Source: JBOGUF01 sp050696075
GTDB taxonomy: Bacteria; Chloroflexota; Chloroflexia; Thermomicrobiales; UBA6265
Direction: 5' to 3'
Length of the DNA stretch: 33,786 nt
Assembly (NCBI GenBank): GCA_050696075.1
Contig: JBOGUF010000023.1
Span: 1 to 33,786 of the forward strand
Positions 15,781-23,178 of the stretch are shown in pieces; the stretch's first letter is position 1, and every line of letters starts with the position of its first letter. The position numbers were made by a program, and so were the translations under genes. The notes under the pieces were generated by a model, which was not told the DNA's origin, searched no databases, and saw nothing but the letters and a program-made list of their open reading frames with translations.

Positions 15781-15945
15781 CCCGGACGCGGTGGTTATCG
15801 TATTCTCATTGATCGGGGCCGGATTCGCCGAGCGCGGGGCAGTACCACCGACGCGGGCAAGCCGCGAGTCCGACCCGTTTCTAGCGCCGCAACCATCTGG
15901 CCGCCAGCTGATCGCCGGCGGCGTGACGAACGAATGGAGTATTCC

Positions 15946-18084
15946 GTGAGCGACGACATCAAGCTCGTTCCCGGTGATCCCTATCCCCTTGGGGCGACCT
16001 GGGATGGGGAGGGAACCAATTTTGCCCTCTTCAGCGAGAACGCGACCGCGGTCATCCTCTGCCTGTTCGACGAAGGAGGAAGGGAGCGCCAGATCCCGCC
16101 GCGGGAGGTCACGAACCACGTCTGGCACGCGTATATCCCCGGCATCGGCCTCGGTCAGCGGTACGGCTACCGCGTCGATGGTCCGTTCGAGCCAGGGAAT
16201 GGCCACCGGTTCAACAAGCACAAGCTGCTTCTCGACCCGTATGCGAAGGCGATCACCGGACAGATCGACTGGGAAGCGCCCGTCTTCGGCTACCCGCTCG
16301 GCCACGAGAAGGCGGACCTGGCCTTCGACGATCGGGACAACGCCCGTGGCATGCCCAAGGCGGTGGTCGTGGCCCCGGACTTCGATTGGGATGGGGACCA
16401 GCCGCCCGGCACGCCGCTTCACCATTCGATCATCTATGAGTTGCACGTCAAGGGGTTCACCAAGTGCCATCCTGACGTGCCGCCTGAGCAGCGCGGCACC
16501 TACGGCGGCCTTGGCTCACCGGCCGCGATCGAGCACCTGACCCGACTCGGCGTGACCGCGGTTGAGCTGATGCCCGTCCACGCCTTCCTGGACGATAAGC
16601 ACCTCCTCGACAGAGGGCTACGCAACTACTGGGGCTACAACACGATCAGCTACTTCACCCCGGATGCGCGCTACTCCAGCTCCGGCGATACCGGCGGCCA
16701 GGTGACCGAGTTTAAGGAGATGGTCAAGGCGCTTCACCGCGCCGGGATCGAGGTCATCCTCGACGTCGTCTACAACCACCCCGCCGAGGGCAACCGCCTC
16801 GGCCCCACCGTTTCCTTTCGTGGCATCGACAACGCCACCTACTACCATCTGGTCACCGACGATAAGCGCCACTACATGGACTACACCGGTACGGGCAACA
16901 CCCTCAACGCCGGACACCCCCAAGTGCTCCAGATGATCATGGATAGCCTGCGGTATTGGGTGACGGAGATGCACGTTGACGGTTTCCGCTTCGACCTTGC
17001 CTCGGCGTTGGCTCGCGAGCTGCACGACGTCAATCGCCTCTCCTCGTTCTTCGACGTCATCCATCAAGACCCGGTCATCTCTCAAGTAAAGCTAATCGCC
17101 GAGCCGTGGGACGTCGGCGAGGGCGGCTACCAGGTCGGCAACTTCCCGATCCTCTGGAGCGAGTGGAACGACAAATATCGGGACACCATCCGCAATTACT
17201 GGCGCGGCGGGGAGGAGCGTCCCGTCGACGTGGCCCTGCGTCTGACCGGGAGCAGCGACCTCTACCAGGCCGACGGGCGTCGCCCGTACGCGAGCGTCAA
17301 CTTCATCGCCGCCCACGATGGGTTCACTCTCCACGACCTCGTCAGCTACGATCACAAGCACAACCAGGCCAACGGCGAGGCGAACCGCGACGGCCACAAT
17401 CACAACCTCTCCTGGAACCACGGCGTCGAGGGTCCGACCGACGCCCCAAAGATCGTCGCCGCCCGCGAGCAGACGAAGCGCAACCTCCTGGCGACCCTCT
17501 TTCTCTCCCAGGGCATGCCGATGCTGCTTGGAGGCGACGAGATGGGCCGCACCCAGTGGGGCAATAACAACGCCTACTGCCAGGACAACGAGATCAGCTG
17601 GCTGCACTGGGAACTCGACGATCGCGACCGGGCGCTGCTCGACTTCACACGGGCGCTGATCGCTCTCCGTCGTGACCATCCAAGCCTGCGCCGTCTCAAG
17701 TTCTTCCAGGGGCGGCAGATCCGCGGGGCGGACGCGGAGGACCTCGCCTGGTTTCGGCCCGACGGGCAGCAGATGACCGACGAGGAATGGGAGCAAGGAT
17801 GGGTACGCGTCCTCGGCATGTTTATCGGCGGCAAGGCGCTCGAGCAGTTCGACGAGGACGGGAACCGGCTTACCGACGACGACTTCTTCTTGCTCCTCAA
17901 CGGCTCCGAGAACGGCGTCACCTTCACGATTCCCGCCCTCAACGGCGACGAGCGGTGGTCGGTCGTGATCGACACGACTGTTGCCGAGGTTCCGATTGCC
18001 GACCGGACTGTGGTGGCCGGCAAGGAAATCGAGTTGCGCGCGCGGTCGATGCTGGTGCTTTGCCGAGTGGAGACGGCTGTGTAG
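15946..18084 (+). CDS. glgX: Glycogen debranching enzyme GlgX (isoamylase type)
   Basis: The 712-residue protein hydrolyses alpha-1,6 branch points of (limit-dextrin) glycogen. The N-terminal CBM48-like part starts PLGATWDGEGTNFALFSENA, and the GH13 barrel follows. The catalytic triad is visible: nucleophile D350 in DGFRFDLAS, acid E386 in LIAEPWD, and D458 in IAAHDGFTLHD. LDVVYNHPAEG and GGDEMGRTQWGNNNAYCQDNEISW are GlgX-type landmarks. I prefer the GTG at 15946, which has GGAG 6 bases upstream; an in-frame ATG at 15934 has no ribosome binding site. Length matches the family. It is not linked to other glycogen genes here, but the neighbourhood is rich in carbohydrate transport. Confidence 0.95.
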   Translation: MSDDIKLVPGDPYPLGATWDGEGTNFALFSENATAVILCLFDEGGRERQIPPREVTNHVWHAYIPGIGLGQRYGYRVDGPFEPGNGHRFNKHKLLLDPYAKAITGQIDWEAPVFGYPLGHEKADLAFDDRDNARGMPKAVVVAPDFDWDGDQPPGTPLHHSIIYELHVKGFTKCHPDVPPEQRGTYGGLGSPAAIEHLTRLGVTAVELMPVHAFLDDKHLLDRGLRNYWGYNTISYFTPDARYSSSGDTGGQVTEFKEMVKALHRAGIEVILDVVYNHPAEGNRLGPTVSFRGIDNATYYHLVTDDKRHYMDYTGTGNTLNAGHPQVLQMIMDSLRYWVTEMHVDGFRFDLASALARELHDVNRLSSFFDVIHQDPVISQVKLIAEPWDVGEGGYQVGNFPILWSEWNDKYRDTIRNYWRGGEERPVDVALRLTGSSDLYQADGRRPYASVNFIAAHDGFTLHDLVSYDHKHNQANGEANRDGHNHNLSWNHGVEGPTDAPKIVAAREQTKRNLLATLFLSQGMPMLLGGDEMGRTQWGNNNAYCQDNEISWLHWELDDRDRALLDFTRALIALRRDHPSLRRLKFFQGRQIRGADAEDLAWFRPDGQQMTDEEWEQGWVRVLGMFIGGKALEQFDEDGNRLTDDDFFLLLNGSENGVTFTIPALNGDERWSVVIDTTVAEVPIADRTVVAGKEIELRARSMLVLCRVETAV

Positions 18085-18127
18085 GGGCGGTCCGTTCCTA
18101 CACGATTTCACCCGTGGCGAGGGTGCA

Positions 18128-18616
18128 TTACGACCCTTCGCGCTCCATTCGGATCTCTTCCAACCGTGCAAACACCGACTCCTCGTCGCGGTAGATGCCC
18201 AAGGAGTGTTGCAGGCCGCCGACGACGAGTTGGTTGAGGTAGCCGGTTTGGTTGTCGACGCCCGGTTTCGATGGGTCGGGCGGGGCGGCGAGGCGGATGT
18301 CGGTGGCGAGGCCGAGGACGCCGTAGTAGCGGGACGGGTCGACGTGCTTGGCGAGGCAGTCCATATAGCCGGCCTCCCAGTTAGTGCCGGAGTCTTCGCT
18401 GACCTGGCAGAGGAGGACGTTCGAGGCCTCCAGAGCGTCGATGTCGAACTGGTAGATCAGCTTGCCGGTGACGTCGGTGCGCGTCTTGTCGTTGATCGGC
18501 TCGCTTTCGTTCGGGCAATAAACCTCGAAGCCGCGCGCTCGCAGTTCGCCGGCCAGCCACAGGTTGTAACGGACCTCCGCCGCCGTGAACATCGGTCCGC
18601 CGAGATAGATGCGCAT
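18128..18616 (-). CDS. Nucleoside 2-deoxyribosyltransferase-like protein
   Basis: The 162-residue protein has the NDT-family start MRIYLGGPMFTAAE (nucleotide-sugar pocket) and the later DSGTNWEAGYM, where the glutamate corresponds to the catalytic residue of the D-x-G-T-x-x-E-x-G motif. The family exchanges bases between deoxynucleosides or hydrolyses deoxynucleotides, so a role in nucleotide salvage is likely. The ATG at 18616 has AAGGGGG 7 bases upstream; a longer frame to 18679 would place unrelated residues before the strand-1 motif. It converges with glgX, with a 43-base gap. The tail contains an extra segment (ATDIRLAAPPDPSKPGVDN) probably forming a lid, so specificity may differ from classical NDT. 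Confidence 0.83.
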   Translation of the reverse strand: MRIYLGGPMFTAAEVRYNLWLAGELRARGFEVYCPNESEPINDKTRTDVTGKLIYQFDIDALEASNVLLCQVSEDSGTNWEAGYMDCLAKHVDPSRYYGVLGLATDIRLAAPPDPSKPGVDNQTGYLNQLVVGGLQHSLGIYRDEESVFARLEEIRMEREGS

Positions 18617-18728
18617 CGCGTCGCCCCCTTCCGTTCCAGACCGACCGGTCTGGACCCCTCTGGTACACTGGCCGCCCAAACGGGATTATGCCGCCCACGG
18701 CGGCGGGCGTCCGAGGAGAGATTGGCGA

Positions 18729-19223
18729 ATGAGCGCGGTGAGCGAGACGGTCGCGAAGGAACAGACTACCAAGAGCCCGACCGCGGCCTCGGAATTGCTC
18801 TACGCCGATGCCGGCGACGTCGAGGCGACGACTGTCACCATGGAGCGCTCCGGCGCGGAGACCGTCACCGGGCAGCGCGTGGTCATGGACCACTCCGACG
18901 CCCGGCACGTTGATGCCCGCTCGGCGCAACTCGACCGCTCCGGCGTGCTGTCACTCAAGAGCGAGCGGGCGGTGCTTCACGGCGGCGCGGCGGGGGTCGT
19001 CGCCGCGGGCGAGGCCCGAATCGTGCGGAGCAAGGTAGGGCTGATCGCCTCGGGACAGACGACGGTCGAAGGCGATCTTAAGGCGTTGGTGCATATTGGC
19101 CCGGTCGACGGGAACGTCCGAACCGTCCTTGACCCTGTCAGCGCCGTGGGCGCTGGCGCGGCGTTTGGCGTCGTCGTCGTCATCGCTCGATGGCTGGCGC
19201 GTCGCCTCTTGCGCAACGATTGA
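18729..19223 (+). CDS. Unknown protein with strand repeats and a C-terminal membrane segment
   Basis: I do not recognise this 164-residue protein. From about residue 25 to 130 it shows short alternating strand-turn units with recurring V-x-M-x-x-S, A-x-L-x-x-S-G and R-V-V-M-like patterns, resembling a beta-solenoid such as those of bactofilins; no family signature is exact. A hydrophobic segment AVGAGAAFGVVVVIARWLARRLL follows and ends in basic residues, so the protein is probably anchored by its C-terminus with the repeats on the cytoplasmic side. The ATG at 18729 has AGGAG 10 bases upstream; a longer frame from 18609 is antisense to the neighbouring gene start. It precedes the YtxH-like gene by 80 bases, suggesting a two-gene unit. 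A scaffold or envelope role is inference. Confidence 0.7.
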   Translation: MSAVSETVAKEQTTKSPTAASELLYADAGDVEATTVTMERSGAETVTGQRVVMDHSDARHVDARSAQLDRSGVLSLKSERAVLHGGAAGVVAAGEARIVRSKVGLIASGQTTVEGDLKALVHIGPVDGNVRTVLDPVSAVGAGAAFGVVVVIARWLARRLLRND

Positions 19224-19266
19224 TGATATGGAGGAGTGCCGGAGTCGCGGTCGCCAAACCCCGCCC

Positions 19267-19287
19267 CCTGACTCCAGACTCCTGACC
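19267..19287. repeat. Heptamer array before the YtxH-like gene
   Basis: Three 7-bp units, CCTGACT, CCAGACT and CCTGACC, end 16 bases before the ATG at 19304, just outside its ribosome binding site. The word is close to the complement of the one at 5861-5881. Confidence 0.6.
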
Positions 19288-19303
19288 CCTTGGGAGCGAG
19301 CAG

Positions 19304-19654
19304 ATGGGAGCCTTACGGCGAGTTGTAAAGTTCGGGGCCGGCGGCATCGTCGGCGCGGCGATCGGCGCGATTGGCGCGGCGCTCGCCGCGCCGCAAAGCG
19401 GCGGTGAGTTGCAGACGAAGGTGGACGACCGCATCCGCCGGGCGAAGGTTGCCCGCGAAGAGGCGAAGGTCGCCAAGACCGAGGAGCTCATCTCCCGCTT
19501 CCGCCAGGGTGTCAACGCCCCGACCGCGTTGGACGACGAGCGAGAGAAGACGCGGATCGAAACCGCGGAGAAGATTTCCGCGATCGGCCTTGGCCTGAAC
19601 GCCCCCGGCGCCCTCGCCGCCCAAGAGACTGCCCTGCGCTCTTCGGGCGAGTAG
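19304..19654 (+). CDS. YtxH-like small membrane-associated protein
   Basis: The 116-residue protein begins with a basic start and a glycine/alanine-rich membrane segment (FGAGGIVGAAIGAIGAALAAPQSGGELQ) ending in the APxSGxE motif typical of YtxH proteins. A charged helical, coiled-coil-like region follows (residues about 38-95). YtxH proteins are associated with general stress in Firmicutes and are common as small membrane proteins elsewhere; the molecular role is not known. The ATG has GGGAG 7 bases upstream. The two QGVNAP/GLNAP segments, at about residues 68 and 97, are an internal near-repeat. It follows the strand-repeat protein on the same strand and is followed by a heptamer array and a terminator. 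Confidence 0.8.
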   Translation: MGALRRVVKFGAGGIVGAAIGAIGAALAAPQSGGELQTKVDDRIRRAKVAREEAKVAKTEELISRFRQGVNAPTALDDEREKTRIETAEKISAIGLGLNAPGALAAQETALRSSGE

Positions 19655-19694
19655 CTATCAGCTATCAGCTATCAGCTATCAGCTATCAGCCGTC
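19653..19694. repeat. Heptamer array starting at the stop codon of the YtxH-like gene
   Basis: Five perfect copies of AGCTATC occupy 19653-19687, followed by a degraded sixth copy, AGCCGTC. The array begins within the TAG stop codon. It is the cleanest array in the window, and its word is used nowhere else here. Confidence 0.9.
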
Positions 19695-19739
19695 AGGACA
19701 ACGAACGCGGGGATGAATCCTCGCGCTGAACCTACGAAG

Positions 19740-19766
19740 CCCGGTGTTTCAACGCCGGGTTCTTTT
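19740..19766 (+). terminator. Hairpin terminator after the YtxH-like gene
   Basis: CCCGGTG, the loop TTTCAA, and CGCCGGG (one G-U pair) are followed by TTCTTTTC. Its left arm starts inside the 18-base element GCTGAACCTACGAAGCCC (19725-19742), which also precedes the terminator at 30212. Confidence 0.7.
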
Positions 19767-19788
19767 CAACGCCAGGAACCTCAAGCCA

Positions 19789-19816
19789 TTGACACCCGCC
19801 CATTTGCGTGTAAGCT
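19789..19816 (+). promoter_or_regulatory. Probable promoter of sugar operon B
   Basis: A perfect -35 box TTGACA (19789-19794), a 16-base spacer and TAAGCT (19811-19816) as a moderate -10 box. It lies after the terminator and about 175 bases before the binding-protein ATG, a leader length like that of operon A. Confidence 0.55.
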
Positions 19817-19992
19817 AGGTCTTGTTGTATGAACAATAGGACAAGTTCAGGCTGATCATCGCTCCCGTGGCGCAAGCGACCGCGTGGCGTGGGGCCGGAA
19901 AGGAGGCGGTCGTCGGTCGTTCGGCATCTAACGCGCGGGTCCACTGTTTCGTCGAATCCTTCGTCGCGATAGCCCTTGTAGGAGGCGCCATT

Positions 19993-21297
19993 ATGGGAAC
20001 GAAACCGCGACGCCGCGGCCGGCTCCTGGCCCTTGCCGCCACCCTGTTGCTGGTTGTGCCGCTCCTGGCAACACGGCCGACTGGAGCGCAGGACACGACC
20101 TCCTTGGTTGTGCTGACCCACTGGGGCGCACAACCGCAGAAGGACCCGCTCGATGCGGTCTTCGCCGAGTACATGGAACAAAACCCCAACGTCGAGATCG
20201 AGCACCAGACCGTCGCCTTCGACGAGCTCGTGAACCGGATCACCACCGGGCAGCTCGGCGGCGATTCGCCCGATATCTACCACTTCTACAACCTCTGGCT
20301 GCCCGATTTCGCCGGCAGCGAGTTGCTCTCGGCCCCGCCGGAGGAGATCGTCAATGAGATCACGGCTAGTTATCCCGCGGGCACGGTCGGCGGCGCGACC
20401 TTCAACGAGCAGGTTTGGGGCTACCCCACCGAGGTCAATGACTACCAGTTGATCTACAACAAGGCTATGTTCGCGGAGGCCGGCATCGAGGCTCCGCCGG
20501 CAACGTGGGCCGAGCTGCGTGACGCCGCGGCGCAACTGACGATTCGGGACGCCGACGACGAGGTGACGCGGGCCGGGTTCATGTTCCTGCAAGGCTGGGA
20601 CTCCGGCGTCGTCCACCCGTGGACGTCGCTCCTCTGGTCGAACGGCGGCCAGTACGTCGCTGAGGACTACAGCGAGGCGCTCTTCAACGGGACCGAGGGC
20701 GTCGAGACGCTCCAGGCCCAGCTCGACATGATCGAAGATGGCTCGGCGATGCTGAGCACGCTCGAGGACGCCGACTTCGAGGGTGGCCGGGTGGCGATGA
20801 CGATCATGGCCAACTGGTGGGGGGCGACGCTGCGCGCCAGCGAGCTCGGCATCGAGAACGTCGGCGTCGCGCCGATCCCGCACAACGAGGGCGATTCGTC
20901 GGTCGCGCTGCAATACGAGTGGCTGTGGGGCGTTGGCCGGTCGAGCGAGAACCAGGAAGCCGCGTGGGCCTTCTTGCAATGGCTGAACAGCCCGCGCGAC
21001 GGCGCCGCGGCCTCCTCGCCGATGGGCGACTTCCTGACCAGCGCGCTCAATGCGATCCCCGGCCGCACCTCGGACCAGGAGGCGCACGCGGACCTGCTGG
21101 GCGACCCGTTTGTGCAGCCGTTCGTCGACGCGCTGCAAACGGCGCGCAGCGAGCCAATCATCCCCGGCGCACAGGAGATCAAGACCTCGTTGCAGACGCA
21201 AATCGAGTCCGCTTGGTACGGTGAGAAGTCGGCGGAAGACGCGCTCAACACCGCTGCCGAAGAGGCGAACCGGATCTTGGAGGAACGAACCGGTTAG
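19993..21297 (+). CDS. Extracellular sugar-binding protein of ABC transporter (operon B)
   Basis: The 434-residue solute-binding family 1 protein starts at the ATG with GGAGG 7 bases upstream. The signal peptide has a very basic start (KPRRRGR), core LLALAATLLLVVPLLA and cleavage near GAQ-D, with no lipobox cysteine. Family landmarks are LVVLTHWGAQPQKDPLDAVFAEYMEQNPNVEIE, then GYPTEVNDYQLIYNKAMFAEAGIEAPPATW, and a C-lobe with ALQYEWLWGVGRSSENQEAAWAFLQWL. It resembles CUT1 oligosaccharide-binding proteins. Two permease genes follow directly. The stop codon lies inside the left arm of a 19-bp perfect hairpin that probably stabilises this part of the mRNA so that more binding protein than permease is made. 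Ligand unknown. Confidence 0.92.
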   Translation: MGTKPRRRGRLLALAATLLLVVPLLATRPTGAQDTTSLVVLTHWGAQPQKDPLDAVFAEYMEQNPNVEIEHQTVAFDELVNRITTGQLGGDSPDIYHFYNLWLPDFAGSELLSAPPEEIVNEITASYPAGTVGGATFNEQVWGYPTEVNDYQLIYNKAMFAEAGIEAPPATWAELRDAAAQLTIRDADDEVTRAGFMFLQGWDSGVVHPWTSLLWSNGGQYVAEDYSEALFNGTEGVETLQAQLDMIEDGSAMLSTLEDADFEGGRVAMTIMANWWGATLRASELGIENVGVAPIPHNEGDSSVALQYEWLWGVGRSSENQEAAWAFLQWLNSPRDGAAASSPMGDFLTSALNAIPGRTSDQEAHADLLGDPFVQPFVDALQTARSEPIIPGAQEIKTSLQTQIESAWYGEKSAEDALNTAAEEANRILEERTG

Positions 21298-21346
21298 GCG
21301 TTAGGCGTTAGGGGCTTTGTCGTCTCTCCTAACGCCTAACGCCTAA
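21294..21346 (+). repeat. Perfect 19-bp stem made of complementary heptamer arrays
   Basis: TTAGGCG-type units at 21294-21312 are exactly complementary to CCTAACG-type units at 21328-21346; the loop is 15 bases. The left arm begins one base before the binding-protein stop codon. Further CCTAA-units continue to 21355, 16 bases before the permease ATG. No T tract follows, so it is an intercistronic stem rather than a terminator. Confidence 0.9.
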
Positions 21347-21371
21347 GCCCTAATGCCTCCGTAGGGGCGCG

Positions 21372-22307
21372 ATGGCACTGATCACGGCCGCTGGTCGGGA
21401 GGGGATGGGAGAAGGACGAGTGCGTGCGCGCCGGCGGTTGGGCCGGCGCGCACTGGCGGGGTATTTGTTTGTTTCGCCCGCGGTGCTCTTTCTGGTCGTC
21501 TTTGCGCTGGCGCCGTTTCTCTTTACGATCTACGTCAGCCTCCACGAGTGGAACATGCTCACCCCGGTGGGTGAGATGCCGTTCCGGGGGCTGGACAACT
21601 ACCGCTACCTCCTCTTCGACGACCCGACCTTCCGAGAAACCTTCGGCAATACCTTCTACTACGCCGTCGGCAACGTCGGGACTTCGGTCGTCCTCGCGCT
21701 CGGCATTGCCCTGCTGCTCAACGGGCCGGTCAAGCTGCGGCCGTTTTGGCGGGCGGCATTCTTCATGCCCTACGTGACGGCGCAGGTCGCGGTCGCCATC
21801 GTCTGGCGCAACATGTACAACGAAGGTTACGGCATGCTCAACGGCCTGCTCGATATGGCGGGCTTCGCGCAGCAGCCGTTCCTCGACAGCCTGAGCCAGT
21901 CGATGCCGAGCGTGATCGCGGTCGCGGTCTGGCACGGCATCGGCTACTACATGGTCATTTTCCTAGCGGGGTTGCAGGCGATTCCAGGCGACCTCTACGA
22001 GGCGGCGCGGCTCGACGGGGCGAATGCGTGGCGCCTCTTCTGGTCGATCACGCTGCCTCTGCTGAAGCCGACGCTCCTCTTCGTGATCGTCGTCAACACG
22101 CTCTCCTCCCTCCAGGTCTTCGACCTGCCTTTCGTCCTGACCAACGGCGGGCCGGTCAACTCGACGAACACGCTGGTGATGTACATGTACGACACGGCGT
22201 TTCAATTCCTGCGCATGGGGCGGGCGACGGCGATGGCGGTGCTGCTCTTTGGCGTCATCTTCGTGATTACCTTGGTCCAGCTTCGACTGCTAAGGGAACG
22301 GGAATGA
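21372..22307 (+). CDS. Sugar ABC transporter permease, MalF type (operon B)
   Basis: The 311-residue membrane protein has a basic N-terminus (RVRARRRLGRRALAG) followed by six hydrophobic segments. The EAA loop reads LYEAARLDGANAWRLFWSITLPLLKP, and the C-terminal part carries LTNGGPVNSTNTLVMYMYD, typical of MalF-like CUT1 permeases. The start is not certain: the ATG at 21372 has only a weak GGGG site, while the ATG at 21405 has GGGAGGGG too close and a GTG at 21420 has AAGGA. It ends in an ATGA overlap with the next permease, so the pair is translationally coupled. Confidence 0.92.
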   Translation: MALITAAGREGMGEGRVRARRRLGRRALAGYLFVSPAVLFLVVFALAPFLFTIYVSLHEWNMLTPVGEMPFRGLDNYRYLLFDDPTFRETFGNTFYYAVGNVGTSVVLALGIALLLNGPVKLRPFWRAAFFMPYVTAQVAVAIVWRNMYNEGYGMLNGLLDMAGFAQQPFLDSLSQSMPSVIAVAVWHGIGYYMVIFLAGLQAIPGDLYEAARLDGANAWRLFWSITLPLLKPTLLFVIVVNTLSSLQVFDLPFVLTNGGPVNSTNTLVMYMYDTAFQFLRMGRATAMAVLLFGVIFVITLVQLRLLRERE

Positions 22308-23149
22308 GTTACCGCCTGACCTCGACCTCCATTGCCAGAAACGTCCTGGTCTACGCCGTGCTGGCGATCGGCGCGGCGGCGATGCTGCTGCCATTCGTCT
22401 GGATGATCCTCTCCTCCTTCATGTCCTCTTCAGAGATAATCGCCCGGCCGATCACCTGGTTCCCGGCGGCGTTGCGGTTCGAGAACTACGGCGACCTCTC
22501 CGATGCGATCCCCCTTGGCCGAATGTACCTCAACAGCGCCGTTGTCACCGTCCTGACCACCTTCGGCATCATCTTCTCCAGCTCGCTGGCGGGCTATGGC
22601 TTCGCCAAGTTCCAGTTTCCGGGGCGGGACGTCCTTTTTCTGATCGTGCTGGCGACGATGATGATTCCCTTCTTCGTCGTGCTGATCCCGATCTTCTACA
22701 TGATTAGCCAGGCGGGATGGCTCGACACCTACCAAGGGCTGATCGTGCCGAACCTCGTCACCGGTTTCGGCATCTTCCTGATGCGCCAGTACATGCTCAG
22801 CCTGCCGGACGAGGTGCTCGACGCGGCGCGGGTCGATGGCGCCCGCGAGTCCGAGATCTACTGGCGGATCGTTCTGCCACTCTGCACGCCGGTGGTCGGC
22901 GCGCTCGCGATCCTCGCCTTCGTCTATCAGTGGAACAGCTTCCTCTGGCCGCTGGTCGTTGCCCGCTCGGACAGCATGTGGACAATCCCGGTCGGGCTGC
23001 AGAGCCTGCGGGTCTACGCCAGCAGCGTCGAAGTGATCAATCTGCAGATGGCGGGCGCGGCGCTGGCGGTCGTGCCGGTGGTCGTCGTCTTCCTCCTGTT
23101 GCAACGCTATTTCGTTAGCGGCATCGCGTTGACGGGAATGAAGGGGTGA
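22304..23149 (+). CDS. Sugar ABC transporter permease, MalG type (operon B)
   Basis: The 281-residue membrane protein starts at the ATG overlapping the preceding stop (ATGA), the usual coupling for permease pairs. Six hydrophobic segments are visible. The EAA loop reads LPDEVLDAARVDGARESEIYWRIVLPL, and the N-terminal periplasmic part has the FENYGDL motif of CUT1 MalG proteins. A much longer upstream in-frame extension is the shadow of the previous gene. Its stop codon lies within a heptamer array that runs directly into the next gene's start codon. Confidence 0.93.
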   Translation: MSYRLTSTSIARNVLVYAVLAIGAAAMLLPFVWMILSSFMSSSEIIARPITWFPAALRFENYGDLSDAIPLGRMYLNSAVVTVLTTFGIIFSSSLAGYGFAKFQFPGRDVLFLIVLATMMIPFFVVLIPIFYMISQAGWLDTYQGLIVPNLVTGFGIFLMRQYMLSLPDEVLDAARVDGARESEIYWRIVLPLCTPVVGALAILAFVYQWNSFLWPLVVARSDSMWTIPVGLQSLRVYASSVEVINLQMAGAALAVVPVVVVFLLLQRYFVSGIALTGMKG

Positions 23150-23178
23150 TGGGGAATAGGGAATGGGTGATGGGTAAT
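23144..23178. repeat. Heptamer array bridging permease stop and acetyltransferase start
   Basis: Five 7-bp units (GGGTGAT, GGGGAAT and close variants) fill the gap completely. The first contains the permease TGA stop; the last supplies the first two bases of the acetyltransferase ATG at 23177. The GGTGAT in the penultimate unit matches the extended complement of the 16S rRNA 3' end and may serve as the ribosome binding site. Confidence 0.85.

Larger units (their letters stand above)
19695..19992. other. Intergenic region: terminator then operon B promoter
   Basis: After the AGCTATC array, the region holds an 18-base element shared with 30200-30217, an overlapping hairpin terminator, and a promoter-like sequence. 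Then comes a leader of about 170 bases with the ribosome binding site GGAGG at 19981-19985. An open frame starting at 19867 runs into the binding-protein gene but is not used as its start. TTGTT and AACAA (19823-19837), just downstream of the -10 box, make a small dyad. Confidence 0.55.

Noticed and set aside
19653..19694. Possible CRISPR-like or regulatory iteron array
   Set aside because: Units are 7 bp with no spacers, no cas or rep genes are near, and similar arrays with other words occur at many gene borders.
19732..21201. A 489-codon open frame on the minus strand opposite the operon B binding protein
   Set aside because: No ribosome binding site or family match; it runs through a terminator and promoter region and is explained by high GC content.
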